From positions 1-60,640 of the IMG/VR virus record IMGVR_UViG_3300036774_000032: a stretch of 60,640 bases of DNA; one strand, 5' to 3'. Source of the stretch: a virus. A program made the position numbers and the translations under genes. Within the stretch, counting starts at the first letter, position 1; every line of letters starts with the position of its first letter. Shown here in pieces: positions 32,315 to 40,867 of this stretch. Under the pieces are notes generated by a model that was given only the letters and a program-made list of their open reading frames with translations, had not been told where the DNA came from and made no database searches.

Positions 32315-33155
32315 CCGAATACCTCCCGTCATGCACCTTGACGCAGTTTTCTACTCCGTCCTTCCCGACACTTAACAGCCAATCGAAATCTGGAGAGAAG
32401 CGTTTGTGCCCGTTCGACGGATCGGCCTTCCCGAGCAGGAATCGGCTTCGCTGGTACTGCGCGAAGGTCTGCGTCCACCAGGACTCGTCAGGAAACAGTT
32501 TCAGGTAAGCCTTGGCTTTTTCGAGTCGCTTGCCAACCAAGGTGGAGACACTCGGCACGTTGTCTGGAGTCTCCCGGTTGTATTTCTCTGCGAGGGATAT
32601 TGGTGAGGGCCACCGCGAAGACGGGTCGGTCGGAAGACCGTCCTGTTGAGGTGGTGGTGGTTCTGAGGTGAGGATAGGTTGAGGTGGTTCTGAGGTGGTT
32701 CTGAGTGTACGGTTTTCAGGATGCCTTCCCCCGACGGTCTTTAGACGGTCGGCAGACCATCTACTATATAGTTGATAACGTTCTGCAAACGCATTCAGGA
32801 TTAAAATAGAGGAGCATGATTCTATGTCAATTTGTACTCCAATCAGGAGTTTATCGTTCTTACTTTGTCGTTTGAGGTATCCGGGGAGGAAAATCCAGGC
32901 CCCATCCCGGACGATCAGGGACCGCGCTGAGAGAGAAATCAGGTACGCCTTGACCCGCTTCACTGGAAGCCTCGACCCCGCAGCGAGTTGCTCGTCAGTC
33001 ACGCGATAGATCCCCGATGGTCTCTGACGTTTATTCGTTGCGAGGAATCCAAAAAAGGCCCGTTCTTCAAATAAGGCTTCCGGTAAACTCGACGTGGCGT
33101 CGAATTTTTCGTCATCCCAAAGTCCGTCTTCGATCGGATGATAACGTGACGGCAT
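32307..33155 (-). CDS. Replisome organizer / replication initiation-like protein
   Basis: The first 110 residues look like a winged-helix domain used in phage replication organizers: PIEDGLWDDEKFDATSS, FFGFLATNKRQRPSGIYRVTDEQLA and a basic RLPVKRVKAYLISL. A Pro/Ser-rich linker (about 145-195) follows and then a C-terminal helical segment with ESWWTQTFAQYQRSRFLLG. The C-terminal pattern WWxxxFxxxxxSxFLxG is common in organizer proteins that recruit host helicase. The linker codes over iteron-like DNA repeats. No phage helicase or polymerase is seen, so recruiting host replication enzymes fits. Confidence 0.65.
   Translation of the reverse strand: MPSRYHPIEDGLWDDEKFDATSSLPEALFEERAFFGFLATNKRQRPSGIYRVTDEQLAAGSRLPVKRVKAYLISLSARSLIVRDGAWIFLPGYLKRQSKNDKLLIGVQIDIESCSSILILNAFAERYQLYSRWSADRLKTVGGRHPENRTLRTTSEPPQPILTSEPPPPQQDGLPTDPSSRWPSPISLAEKYNRETPDNVPSVSTLVGKRLEKAKAYLKLFPDESWWTQTFAQYQRSRFLLGKADPSNGHKRFSPDFDWLLSVGKDGVENCVKVHDGRYSDG
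32646..32880. other. Candidate replication origin: iterons plus AT-rich stretch
   Basis: Three perfect copies of GGTGGTTCTGAG lie at 32656-32667, 32683-32694 and 32694-32705, with further partial TTGAGGTGG units around them. The last two are spaced 11 bases, about one helical turn and not a multiple of three, so they are not simple codon repeats. A markedly AT-rich stretch with ACTATATAGT follows at about 32760-32880. Initiator genes of phages such as lambda carry their origins in the coding sequence in the same manner. Confidence 0.45.
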
Positions 33156-33178
33156 GGTTCACCCCGTCTCACTGCGTA

Positions 33179-33742
33179 TCAGGTGGTGAGCCTCTCTTGC
33201 TCAGTCGCCAGCGCGACCAAGGCTGCGTCCATGCGTTCCTGTTCTGCCAAGGTAAGGCAACACGCGCACTCGCCCTCGGGCGTTTCGTTCGTCCACCGGA
33301 GATGGACGCCGCAGGGCATGAGGGCGGTCAGGCGGGCGATCTCCTTATCCTTCTCCTCGAGAATCTCCTCAAGCTTGAGGCAGGCAGCCGCCGTGAACGG
33401 GGTCGCCTTATGAATGGCCTCGGATTTCAGCCGGGTGATCTCCGCGAGATGTGCGTTCCGTTCCGCCTCCCTTGCGTCTCGCCACAAGACAGCCTGATCT
33501 CGCTCTACAACAAGGTCTGCCTGTGCGTCGTAGTCGCGTTGACGTGCAGCGATGAGCCGGTCGATCTCCTGCTCTGCGGCTTCTCTCCCGTGTTGCGTTT
33601 CCTCCAGCTTCCTTTCCAGTGCGGAGATCTTCTCCGCCTGATCGGGGAGACCAGGACACTCTGCCTGAACGGGAATCGCTCCCCCTGCGCCGTCTGCTCT
33701 CGCTGTAGTGTACCATCCAGGGCACCCGAGGCAATGGATCAT
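33179..33742 (-). CDS. Coiled-coil protein with Cys motifs, 187 aa
   Basis: The ATG at 33742 overlaps the stop of the upstream gene (ATGA). An N-terminal Cys pair (IHCLGCPGWYTTA) is followed by long helical coiled-coil sequence (AEKISALERKLEETQHGREAAEQEIDRLIA and later EEKDKEIARLTALM). Near the C-terminus PEGECACCLTLAEQER adds more Cys. Such proteins of early phage regions are often of unknown function. The zinc site could be made of the two ends. Confidence 0.55.
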   Translation of the reverse strand: MIHCLGCPGWYTTARADGAGGAIPVQAECPGLPDQAEKISALERKLEETQHGREAAEQEIDRLIAARQRDYDAQADLVVERDQAVLWRDAREAERNAHLAEITRLKSEAIHKATPFTAAACLKLEEILEEKDKEIARLTALMPCGVHLRWTNETPEGECACCLTLAEQERMDAALVALATEQERLTT

Positions 33743-34014
33743 GGCGTGTGCCCCTTGTGGCACGGGCATTCACAGCCGACAGGGAAAAACGGGCGACACG
33801 TTCCTGAGCACTCCCCGTGCCTCCGTTCATGGCATTGAATCGAGAGGATCTTCCCACCCTGCGCGGTATTCGCCCCTATTCGGAGTGGGAGATTTCCCCC
33901 GCTGCGTCTCCCGGCGCGATTCCACACTCCCGTCATGGCGTCCGCTCCTTGGTCATCTTTGCAATCGTTTCGTGCGCGGCAAATATGTCCCGACATCGTT
34001 TTCCCGTTGTCCAT
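33739..34014 (-). CDS. Cys-rich small protein, 91 aa
   Basis: An excellent site (GCAGGAGGAACC) precedes the ATG at 34014, which decides the start over a competing frame. The C-terminal third is Cys/His-rich: CHERRHGECSGTCRPFF then VGCECPCHKGH, which could hold one or two zinc ions. The N-terminal part is basic with Arg and Gly. Its stop overlaps the next gene. Unknown function. Confidence 0.55.
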   Translation of the reverse strand: MDNGKTMSGHICRARNDCKDDQGADAMTGVWNRAGRRSGGNLPLRIGANTAQGGKILSIQCHERRHGECSGTCRPFFPVGCECPCHKGHTP

Positions 34015-34039
34015 GGTTCCTCCTGCGTAACATCCGATA

Positions 34040-34144
34040 CTATTTCAGAATGCCAAGCATCAGCAAAATAAGTGCCGCGAGCATTTGTAGAGACAGACAG
34101 ACACCGACTCCGTACCAAAATGCGCGCCATTCATCCCTACTCAT
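34040..34144 (-). CDS. Small one-TM membrane peptide, 34 aa
   Basis: The ATG at 34144 has a near-perfect GCAGGAGG upstream. The peptide MSRDEWRAFWYG then VGVCLSLQMLAALILLMLGI contains one hydrophobic helix with charged N-terminus. It lies alone in a gap between SbcC and the Cys-rich gene. Small membrane peptides with strong sites are commonly expressed in phage early regions. Confidence 0.6.
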   Translation of the reverse strand: MSRDEWRAFWYGVGVCLSLQMLAALILLMLGILK

Positions 34145-34343
34145 ACTCTCCTCCTGCGGTCGGGGCGAGGCTACTCACGGGCTAAGCCCCTTAACTGCTG
34201 ACCGGCATTGAGACCTTTCGACAAATAAGCCTCGCTCGTCATGCAGCACCCGTTTCCACCAACTACACCCTCGCCCCGCCCCGCCCGCATTGTCGCCCGT
34301 GGCCGGATTCCGCATCCGGACGCTTGCAGCCGCACGGGCGATC
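34145..34343. other. Short gap without a confident gene
   Basis: Between the SbcC stop and the 34-residue peptide lie about 200 bases with two weak overlapping minus-strand frames (up to about 46 codons, starts at 34315 and near 34242). Neither has a ribosome site or a recognisable pattern, and no hairpin with a U-run was seen. Confidence 0.4.
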
Positions 34344-36602
34344 CTACCCAACCAACACCGCGGTCGAATCCTGGGGGCCGCCGGCCACGTCGATCCGACT
34401 TTCAAAAACATCTTTGAGCCCTTCGACGTGGGAGATTACCCAGAGCAACTTAAACTCGGACTGGATGGATCTCAGCGCCGCGATGATTCCATCTAAACAC
34501 TCGACAGATTGAGTCCCCCACCCTTCATCGATGACTAGGGATTCTATCGACGCCCCCGCTTTCCGTGCCTGCAGCTTGGCCAGCGCTACCCGGATCGCCA
34601 AATCAATCTGGAACTGTTGTCCCCCGCTGTACGCTTCATACTCCCGCTCGCCAACTTGATCCGTGATGATGATGTCAAGTCCGTCGGCCAGCGTGTCGCG
34701 GGATCTGATCTCCCGCTGCGTCCGGAGCTGGAGCCGCATTCCGTTCGGACTGATCCTGGCGAGCAGGCTATTCGCCTCGTGCTCGATCGCCGGGATGGCC
34801 TCGTTTTCGAGGATCATTAGGGGCGCCTGGCGGTAAAACTGCTCCAGGGCGACCATGAGCGTGTGCCGGCTGCGGATCCTGGCCGCCTCCCCTTGCGCGG
34901 CCGCGCCCTCTTCCGCCAGTTTCTCTAGGACGGCGAGCTGGGCGTCTGCCGTGGCGATCGCCTGGACGGCCGCGCGCTCGGCTTGCTGATTGGCTGAGAG
35001 ACTCTTGGATTGGCGGGACAGTTCAGACTGGAGGGCTATGATCTTCGCCTCGTCTTCCCGGATGGCCGCGGCGAGCTTCGGCTCCTCGGCCAGGCTTTCG
35101 ACCAGGATGGAGATTGCTACATCATGGTCCTGAATCTCACCACTGATTCCCGGCAGATCCGCCTCGGCGTGGGAGAGTTCGGGGAGGAGAGCGGTCCATT
35201 TGGCGAGGTCCTGGAGGGCCTGCTCACCCTGGTCAACCTTGAGCCGACACGACGCAACTTCGACCCCAAGAAGCCGGAGTCTCCTGTCCACGTCCTCGGT
35301 GGGGATCTCGGGCTGCAAGTGTGGACGCTTCCAGGCTTTCAACTGGTCGCGTTTGTTGCAGAGGGCGCCGACCTGGGCGTCACTCTCCAGAGCGTCTTTC
35401 AGGAGGGGACATTCGGCCGACAGTGACACATACTCGTCTCCCTCTCCTGTGGGCCAACGGAGAAACCGAGTACACGGAACCGTATCCTTGACTGCCGCGC
35501 GCTTCTGATGCCCCGCGATCAGGGGGTCGAGCCCCTTCGCCTCGATCGTGATCCGCTGCTCCTCCTGGAGGATGGCCGCGTTTGCCTTCTGGGCCGCCAG
35601 GTTGACCGTGACGAGGCGATCCCTCTCCGCCCTTGCCTTGGATATGTCCTGGTCGAGGATCGTCAATTCTTGCCGGGTGTCTGCCAGCACGCGGGTGGTT
35701 TCCGTGGCCTGCGCTGCTTTGGATTCGATCTCGGCGCTCCGGGAGAGGATCTGGGTCAGGCGGTCGGCCTTTTCCTGCTTCTCGTTCCGGGACTTCTGGC
35801 GAGACGCGAGGGTGGCTTTGTCAGTGGCGAACGCCGCGAGGGTTTTGCGTGCCTGGGGGATGGCGGACTCGAGGGTGGCGAGTTTTCGCTCGGTCTCTTG
35901 GCGGTCCTTCGTGAGGGATTCTAGGCTCAGACGTACATCGTGCAGTTGTACCACGGCGTCAATCTTTCGCTGTTTGATCTCGTCCTGTGTCTCCAGCGCC
36001 GTAGCCGCGGCAACGGCCCGGGCTTCGAGCATTTGGGCATGCTGGTCAAGACTCCGGGCCTCCCGCCCCGCGGCTTCCCGCCATTCCTGGTAGACTGACA
36101 GGCCGAGGAGGTCGGAGAGCACGGCGATGCGGTCGGAGACGGGAGCGTGAGTGAAGCGCGCCGAATCCCCCTGCAAGGAAAACGGTCCTGATATAAGCAC
36201 CTCGTAGGGGAGCCCAACCGTTCGCTCGATGGCGGATTCGCTTTCCTGGATTGACTTGCCCGTCAGTGGGGTCCAGGCTCCGTCACCATTCAAACAAGTG
36301 AACTGTAAATCAGACTTGGGTCGCGCGTTCTTTATACTGATCGTGCGACGGACGCGGTACGTAGTGCCTCGGGATTGCCACTCGACGAGCCCCCACGCAG
36401 TATCACGCCCAATCTTCACAAACCCGTTCGCGCGGCGACTGCGCGATCGCCAGTAGAGTGTCCAGGTGACACAGTCTACGAGACTACTCTTACCGGCCCC
36501 GGTTGCTCCGGTGGCGATTACCCCGCCGTGTACACCAGAGAGGTCTAGGTCAAAGTCACTGAAGGAGCGGAAGTTATGGCCGGCGACGCGCACAATGCGC
36601 AT
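34344..36602 (-). CDS. sbcC: SbcC/Rad50-like nuclease subunit
   Basis: A 752-residue ATPase from the ATG at 36602. Walker A is GATGAGKS (32-39), Q-loop-like SGPFSLQGDSARF follows, a long coiled coil fills about 170-620, and the C-terminus has the signature YSGGQQFQIDL and Walker B LVIDEGWGTQS. The usual zinc-hook CxxC is replaced by AECPLL with a lone Cys about 27 residues before it (VPCTRF). With SbcD it would form a nuclease that processes DNA ends and hairpins, as in T4 gp46/47 and T5. Two genes, a VRR-NUC and an HNH, lie between it and SbcD. Confidence 0.9.
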   Translation of the reverse strand: MRIVRVAGHNFRSFSDFDLDLSGVHGGVIATGATGAGKSSLVDCVTWTLYWRSRSRRANGFVKIGRDTAWGLVEWQSRGTTYRVRRTISIKNARPKSDLQFTCLNGDGAWTPLTGKSIQESESAIERTVGLPYEVLISGPFSLQGDSARFTHAPVSDRIAVLSDLLGLSVYQEWREAAGREARSLDQHAQMLEARAVAAATALETQDEIKQRKIDAVVQLHDVRLSLESLTKDRQETERKLATLESAIPQARKTLAAFATDKATLASRQKSRNEKQEKADRLTQILSRSAEIESKAAQATETTRVLADTRQELTILDQDISKARAERDRLVTVNLAAQKANAAILQEEQRITIEAKGLDPLIAGHQKRAAVKDTVPCTRFLRWPTGEGDEYVSLSAECPLLKDALESDAQVGALCNKRDQLKAWKRPHLQPEIPTEDVDRRLRLLGVEVASCRLKVDQGEQALQDLAKWTALLPELSHAEADLPGISGEIQDHDVAISILVESLAEEPKLAAAIREDEAKIIALQSELSRQSKSLSANQQAERAAVQAIATADAQLAVLEKLAEEGAAAQGEAARIRSRHTLMVALEQFYRQAPLMILENEAIPAIEHEANSLLARISPNGMRLQLRTQREIRSRDTLADGLDIIITDQVGEREYEAYSGGQQFQIDLAIRVALAKLQARKAGASIESLVIDEGWGTQSVECLDGIIAALRSIQSEFKLLWVISHVEGLKDVFESRIDVAGGPQDSTAVLVG

Positions 36603-37219
36603 GGTGTTTTCCTCCAGTTCTTTCCGTTCACGATTGCCCACACGTTCGCTTGAGTTATAGAGTACCGAGCGGCAAGTTGGCGTTGAGTAATTCCTCCAGA
36701 CAAGTATAGGGTGCGAATTTCTTCCGCCTGGATTTCCGTGATCTTCGCCTTCCAGTGCTGTTCTCCCCTACGGCGTGTTGCAGGAACGGTCTTTGCTCCA
36801 GTAGCCTGACGCCCTTTTCGGAAGCAATCTCTGTTGTTGTCTTCTGCTGTGCCAAGAAACAGATGCGCGGGATTTACACAAGCTGGGGTATCGCACTTAT
36901 GGAGAACGCACAGTGTTCGGTCAAATTCACCATGCTCTAGAAAATACGCCACACGTGGCGCCCGACCGAGACCGCGCCACCGAGCCCTTCCGTATCCTCT
37001 CCTGTCCACGGCTCCTGTCCAAATCCAACAGGACTCCGTGAGATTAACCTGAGACCAGAATCGCGCCTTAAACTTCTCGAATTCCGCCTCTTCCGCTGAC
37101 GCGATCAGAACCGTCTCTCCCCTAAATGTTCGGCAATAATGCTGGTTGCATAACCCCTTCGCTTTCATTTCCAATTTGCATCCGGGGACACGGCAGGCGC
37201 GGTCTTCTATTCGTCGCAT
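36545..37219 (-). CDS. HNH homing endonuclease with C-terminal HTH
   Basis: A 224-residue mobile nuclease. The N-terminus has a Cys knuckle (ACRVPGC ... GLCNQHYCR). The HNH core spans CVLHKCDTPACVNPAHLFLGT, with His107, Asn116 and His119 as likely active residues. The C-terminal HTH is EIRTLYLSGGITQRQLAARYS. The end of this gene overlaps the SbcC start by 58 bases, which is how homing genes often settle beside a conserved target. Its HTH resembles that of the HNH gene at 38771-39453. Confidence 0.85.
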   Translation of the reverse strand: MRRIEDRACRVPGCKLEMKAKGLCNQHYCRTFRGETVLIASAEEAEFEKFKARFWSQVNLTESCWIWTGAVDRRGYGRARWRGLGRAPRVAYFLEHGEFDRTLCVLHKCDTPACVNPAHLFLGTAEDNNRDCFRKGRQATGAKTVPATRRRGEQHWKAKITEIQAEEIRTLYLSGGITQRQLAARYSITQANVWAIVNGKNWRKTPCALCASPAITSAPSVTLT

Positions 37220-37228
37220 CGTGATCCT

Positions 37229-37603
37229 CTACACTAGGAGCCGTCGAGGAAGTCCAAACTCCGCGAGTTGTTCATCTGCCTCTTGTACCGAAGACACCCG
37301 AAGGGTGATGGCGCCATCCCCTTTCGCGCGACTCAGCCACTCCCTCTGCTGCTGGTCCCGCTTGGGATTCGTCCTGGCGCCCATCTTTTTTACTTCGCAT
37401 TCCAGATGTCTTCCTGTTCCGATCTGCCATCCCGTGAGGTCTGCGGCACCGGGCTCGGAAAACCGCACGAACTGCAGACTCGCGTTATACGCCCCGCCGA
37501 CGTTTCGACGCTGGACTCGGAAACCGCGAAGCTCAAGGTAACTCTTCACGGCGCGTACGATCTCCGTCTCGCTGATGGCGGGGAGGCGCTGGAGCTTGGT
37601 CAT
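37229..37603 (-). CDS. VRR-NUC domain nuclease, 124 aa
   Basis: The ATG at 37603 overlaps the SbcD stop (ATGA); the longer frame upstream is the shadow of SbcD. The core has EPGAADLTGW, HLECEVKKMGARTNPKRDQQQREW and later GAITLRVSSV, matching the D-ExK-Q pattern of VRR-NUC (PD-(D/E)xK) enzymes. Phage members are thought to resolve DNA junctions or trim replication intermediates. It is linked to SbcC and SbcD in a recombination cluster. Confidence 0.8.
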   Translation of the reverse strand: MTKLQRLPAISETEIVRAVKSYLELRGFRVQRRNVGGAYNASLQFVRFSEPGAADLTGWQIGTGRHLECEVKKMGARTNPKRDQQQREWLSRAKGDGAITLRVSSVQEADEQLAEFGLPRRLLV

Positions 37604-38760
37604 TTCCCAGCAATCTCCGCATGTAGAGCCGTCAGCTCCCCCAGGTCCTCGGTCCTCGAATTCGCCGCGTGCCACTCCGCGAGTGCTCTGGTCGGCGTGA
37701 TGTCCCCTTTCATCTCCTCGGCCCGGGCCCGGGTGGTGCGGGTGATCTCCAGTTGCTCGGTGAAGGTGGGAATCTCCCGCCACTTCGCCAGGGTCGGCTG
37801 GAGGGCGTCGTGCTCTTCCTGGCTCAGTTCGCCCTTGACGCGAAGAATCGGCACGCGGTTGTAGTCGAGACCGTTCGGCCAGTATTCTTCTGACTCGACA
37901 GTGTCGCGGATCTCCTCTGGCGTTAAAGTTATGAACCTCCTCGCTGGCATCGGGAAGTCGGTCTTGGAGAAGGTTTCACCGTCCAGCTCTACGCACGCCC
38001 AGGAGGGCTCATTTCCCTCTTCCCCGTGGTTGAGCCTGTCCAGACTCCCAGAGTAGTACGCCCGCGGCCCCACCTGTTGCGCCGCATGGAAGTCGCCCAA
38101 CGCCACGTACTCCCACCCCTCCAGGTCCTCGGCCGTCAAACTGATATGCTCCTGGCCTGCGAGCATGTTCTCGTTCATCTTCGCGCCGACGATCGGGAGG
38201 TGCGCCACGAGGACGGACGGAAGGTGCGGATCGCATTGCGCGCGCAATCCGCGGACGATGGCGCGGAGCTTCTCACTGACCAGGGCGTTGACTCCTTCGG
38301 GGGAGAGACCCTGATACTCGTCCCGGGCGAGGAGGCTGGACTTTGACGGGAAGGGAAGGGCGGCAATCTCCAGATCAGGCCAGTGAATCACGGTCGGACT
38401 CTCCAGGTACGAGACGTTCACGATCTCCGCGAGGATCGCCACGGGAGACGGGGCTCCACTTACCGGCATGTCATGGTTGCCGTGGATGAGGACGACAAGC
38501 ATCATCTCCTTCGCCAGTCTCCGGATCTCCTCCTGCGCGAAGACGATCTCCGCCGGCCCGGGCTTCGGCGTGTCGAAGATGTCCCCCGCGATGATGGCGA
38601 CCTCGCATTCCTGTGCGATGGCGCCGTCCACGAAGGCCTTGACGACGCGCTGCTGATCCTTCCAACGAATGTTGACTCCGTTCTCGTCCCGCACGATCTT
38701 CCCGGCGCAGGCGGCGTTGGATGATAGGTGCCAATCGGCTGTGTGGCAAATCCTTACCAT
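37600..38760 (-). CDS. sbcD: SbcD/Mre11-like metallophosphoesterase
   Basis: A 386-residue protein with the conserved phosphoesterase blocks: HTADWHLS at the N-terminus, IIAGDIFDTPKP near 57, IHGNHDMP at about 94, VLVAHLPIVG, and GDFHAAQQVG as the last block (a GDxH variant of GxH). These ligate two metals for exo- and endonuclease activity. It pairs with the SbcC-like ATPase encoded after the VRR-NUC and HNH genes. Likely roles are DNA-end processing during recombination or host DNA takeover. Confidence 0.9.
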   Translation of the reverse strand: MVRICHTADWHLSSNAACAGKIVRDENGVNIRWKDQQRVVKAFVDGAIAQECEVAIIAGDIFDTPKPGPAEIVFAQEEIRRLAKEMMLVVLIHGNHDMPVSGAPSPVAILAEIVNVSYLESPTVIHWPDLEIAALPFPSKSSLLARDEYQGLSPEGVNALVSEKLRAIVRGLRAQCDPHLPSVLVAHLPIVGAKMNENMLAGQEHISLTAEDLEGWEYVALGDFHAAQQVGPRAYYSGSLDRLNHGEEGNEPSWACVELDGETFSKTDFPMPARRFITLTPEEIRDTVESEEYWPNGLDYNRVPILRVKGELSQEEHDALQPTLAKWREIPTFTEQLEITRTTRARAEEMKGDITPTRALAEWHAANSRTEDLGELTALHAEIAGK

Positions 38761-38770
38761 GATCTTCTCC

Positions 38771-39453
38771 CTACATCACAGACGCATAAGATATGCGTTT
38801 TATGATCCGGTTGATCGCTGCCTGGCTGGTTGAGTACTCTCTAGCGAGTAGGCGTTGACTAATTCCACCTTCGGCGTATCGAGCACGGATGTCGGACACC
38901 TTCTCATCAGATAACTTGCAGACTGCACGCCTTAGGGTCCCGTCTTCCCACATCTTTCGCGCGTGAATACGGACGTGGTTTCCGTTTCCAATGACGGTGA
39001 CTAGATTCTCGATGCGATTGTCGAGCTTATTTCCGTTGGCATGATGAACATGCACGTCACGCCTGAGAAATAGTTTTCCGTCAACAGTCTGTAGGAGTGG
39101 GGATGCTGGATCAGTTTTTCTGAGGTGTTCCTAATGACAAGTCGGTGTGTTCTCACGCGATTCGTCGCCATTGCAAACGGATGGCCGTGACAAACGCGAA
39201 CCAAATAGCCGCCCATCAAATGTTCACCGCCATTCCAGTTCGGGTTCCCCGATCCGCGAGAATTGTGCCCGTGAATAAAGCGTGGGATCTTCGAGGTCGG
39301 CCTACGCATAAACCGTGTAATAGTTATGACGTTCCCGCATCCACACCCACAGAAATGTTTCCCTTGATGACTCGCCAGCCAGCGGTCCAGCGATGCTCTC
39401 TTTCTCTCTACTATCCGAGTTAGGTTCTCGTGTTTCTTGTCCTGCACTTTCAT
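38771..39453 (-). pseudogene. HNH homing endonuclease, frameshifted into two frames
   Basis: The N-terminal frame (from 39453) has GYLVRVCHGHPFAMA and RVRTHRLVIRNTSEKLIQHP. The C-terminal frame gives LLQTVDGKLFLRRDVHVHHANG and DNRIENLVTVIGNGNH, the rest of a standard HNH core. One missing base at a run of four G on the plus strand (39099-39102) would connect them. The C-terminal HTH, VSDIRARYAEGGISQRLLAREYS, resembles the HNH gene at 36545-37219. An error in a homopolymer or a real decay mutation are both possible. Confidence 0.75.
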
Positions 39454-39455
39454 GG

Positions 39456-39641
39456 CTATTTCGCCTTCGCTGCGACCGGGAATTTCGCGTCCAGTTCGGC
39501 GTACATCGTGGCGGCCTTATCGAACGCTCCCTCGACGCTCTCGGCGTAGCACTTGACGGCGATCGACACACCCCCGCTGGCGTTGCGGTTGATCTCCACC
39601 GAATGCGGGGCAACGTTGCGGATCAACTGAATCTCAGGCAT
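39456..39641 (-). CDS. Small conserved-looking protein, 61 aa
   Basis: A good site (TAAGGAGGTTCATC) precedes the ATG. The protein (PEIQLIRNVAPHSVEINRNASGG, then KCYAESVEGAFDKAATMYAELDAKF) has a beta start and a helical end. It lies directly upstream of the frameshifted HNH gene. No family is known. The mixture suggests a small folded early protein. Confidence 0.55.
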   Translation of the reverse strand: MPEIQLIRNVAPHSVEINRNASGGVSIAVKCYAESVEGAFDKAATMYAELDAKFPVAAKAK

Positions 39642-39735
39642 GATGAACCTCCTTATGAGTGCGGCGCCCGTTCCCCACCCCGGCTAGGGTACAAGGGCTG
39701 CATGGGCCTACGCACACCGGGCAGGCCCTTCAGCG

Positions 39736-40476
39736 TTACCCGATGATCGGGACCTGGATCTTCCCCGTCAGGAAGGCCTTGATGGCCTGAACCGCTTCCA
39801 GCTTCCACGCGCCGCCGTCCGCCTGGAACAGCGCGAGCTGGGGCTTCTCTCCATCCCTCGCCACCCGCAGTCGAAGCGCGAAGAGGCTCGCGGGCTGCTC
39901 CACCTCTCGGAACGTGCGAAACGGGCGGAGCGTAACCGGATTGGGAACCTTGGTCATGCCGACGAGGACCACCCCGCCCGCGACCTTCACCTGTTGAGAC
40001 ACCCCATTGTCCACGGTCTCTCGAACGTCGTTCTCCCGGATGCTGGCGACCAACGTCAGTAGGTCCTTCCGTTGCTCCGTCGGGAGGAATCCCGTCTGGA
40101 GTCCCACGGTGAACCGGTCCGCGTCCAGGTACTCATTGAACAGAAACGGGGCGGCCCCGACCAGATCCGTGCTGGCCACGAGAAAGACGAGTCGACGAAA
40201 CTGTTTGTCCTCCTCCTCTACCCGCGCCACCAGTTTCACCGTGCCATGATCAACGATGTGAACAAAAAAATGGTCAGGTGTGAGGGCGTCCACATCTGCG
40301 GCCAGGTAATCGACGAGTCCCGTCAGGGTGCCGATATTCAGCGGCTCAACTTCCGACTGCTTTGGGGTCGCATCCCTCCATTTGTCTGGGCAGAGGAGGC
40401 GGCGCCTCCCCTCCACGTCGACAATGCAGGGCTTGGCCGACTGGAGCACAATCTCCGATACAAACGTCCCGTCCAT
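39736..40476 (-). CDS. Conserved phage early protein, 246 aa
   Basis: ATG at 40476 is favoured, with AAGGAG eight bases upstream; a GTG at 40479 is an alternative. The stretches LTGLVDYLAADVDALTPDHFFVHIV, VGLQTGFLPTEQRKDLLTLVASI, DNGVSQQVKVAGGV and VPNPVTLRPFRTFREVEQP match a family seen in many Firmicutes-type and other phages beside recombination genes, where it is called hypothetical. The function is not established. It follows the replication-terminator-like gene with overlapping stop and start. Confidence 0.65.
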   Translation of the reverse strand: MDGTFVSEIVLQSAKPCIVDVEGRRRLLCPDKWRDATPKQSEVEPLNIGTLTGLVDYLAADVDALTPDHFFVHIVDHGTVKLVARVEEEDKQFRRLVFLVASTDLVGAAPFLFNEYLDADRFTVGLQTGFLPTEQRKDLLTLVASIRENDVRETVDNGVSQQVKVAGGVVLVGMTKVPNPVTLRPFRTFREVEQPASLFALRLRVARDGEKPQLALFQADGGAWKLEAVQAIKAFLTGKIQVPIIG

Positions 40477-40832
40477 CACGGTTGCTCCTTCGTCGCCACT
40501 CCGGCCGTCCGGAGCAGGCTGTTGGCGGTGGGAAAGATGTCCATTTGCTTCGGGGCTTCCACCGCGATATTCAACCCATCCTGCTTGCCCAGGTAGACGC
40601 CTACGGCCAATCCGCGGACGCCGGCCAGCTTCGTGGCACAGGTGACTTCGATCTTGCCGACGCGCCGCTCCTCGTCTGCGTTGACGGCAAACTTGAGGAT
40701 GATCTCCCGTTTCGCCTTGGCGTCGGTGTTCGGGTCCTGGACGTTGTCCAGCACCTTGGCGAGGGCGTCGATAAAGAGTTCATCGGCCGCGCCATCGGCC
40801 AGGGTGCTGAGTGTAACTTGCCGTGCTTCCAT
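40476..40832 (-). CDS. Phage 'replication terminator' family protein, 118 aa
   Basis: A strong site (GAAGGGAGGTGATTGC) precedes the ATG. The sequence LADGAADELFIDALAKVLDNVQDPNTDAKAKREI with later CATKLAGVRGLAVGVYLG fits the family that is often labelled replication terminator protein in phages. The beta-rich second half is typical. It is linked by overlap to the conserved protein downstream. Name taken from the family pattern; biochemical role is unclear. Confidence 0.6.
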   Translation of the reverse strand: MEARQVTLSTLADGAADELFIDALAKVLDNVQDPNTDAKAKREIILKFAVNADEERRVGKIEVTCATKLAGVRGLAVGVYLGKQDGLNIAVEAPKQMDIFPTANSLLRTAGVATKEQP

Positions 40833-40867
40833 GCAATCACCTCCCTTCGTTCTGGTTGAGTCGTTCC

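Noticed and set aside
33933-34130. Minus-strand frame of 65 codons overlapping the Cys-rich gene
   Set aside because: The overlapping gene at 33739-34014 has a near-perfect ribosome site and Cys pattern, while this frame has neither.
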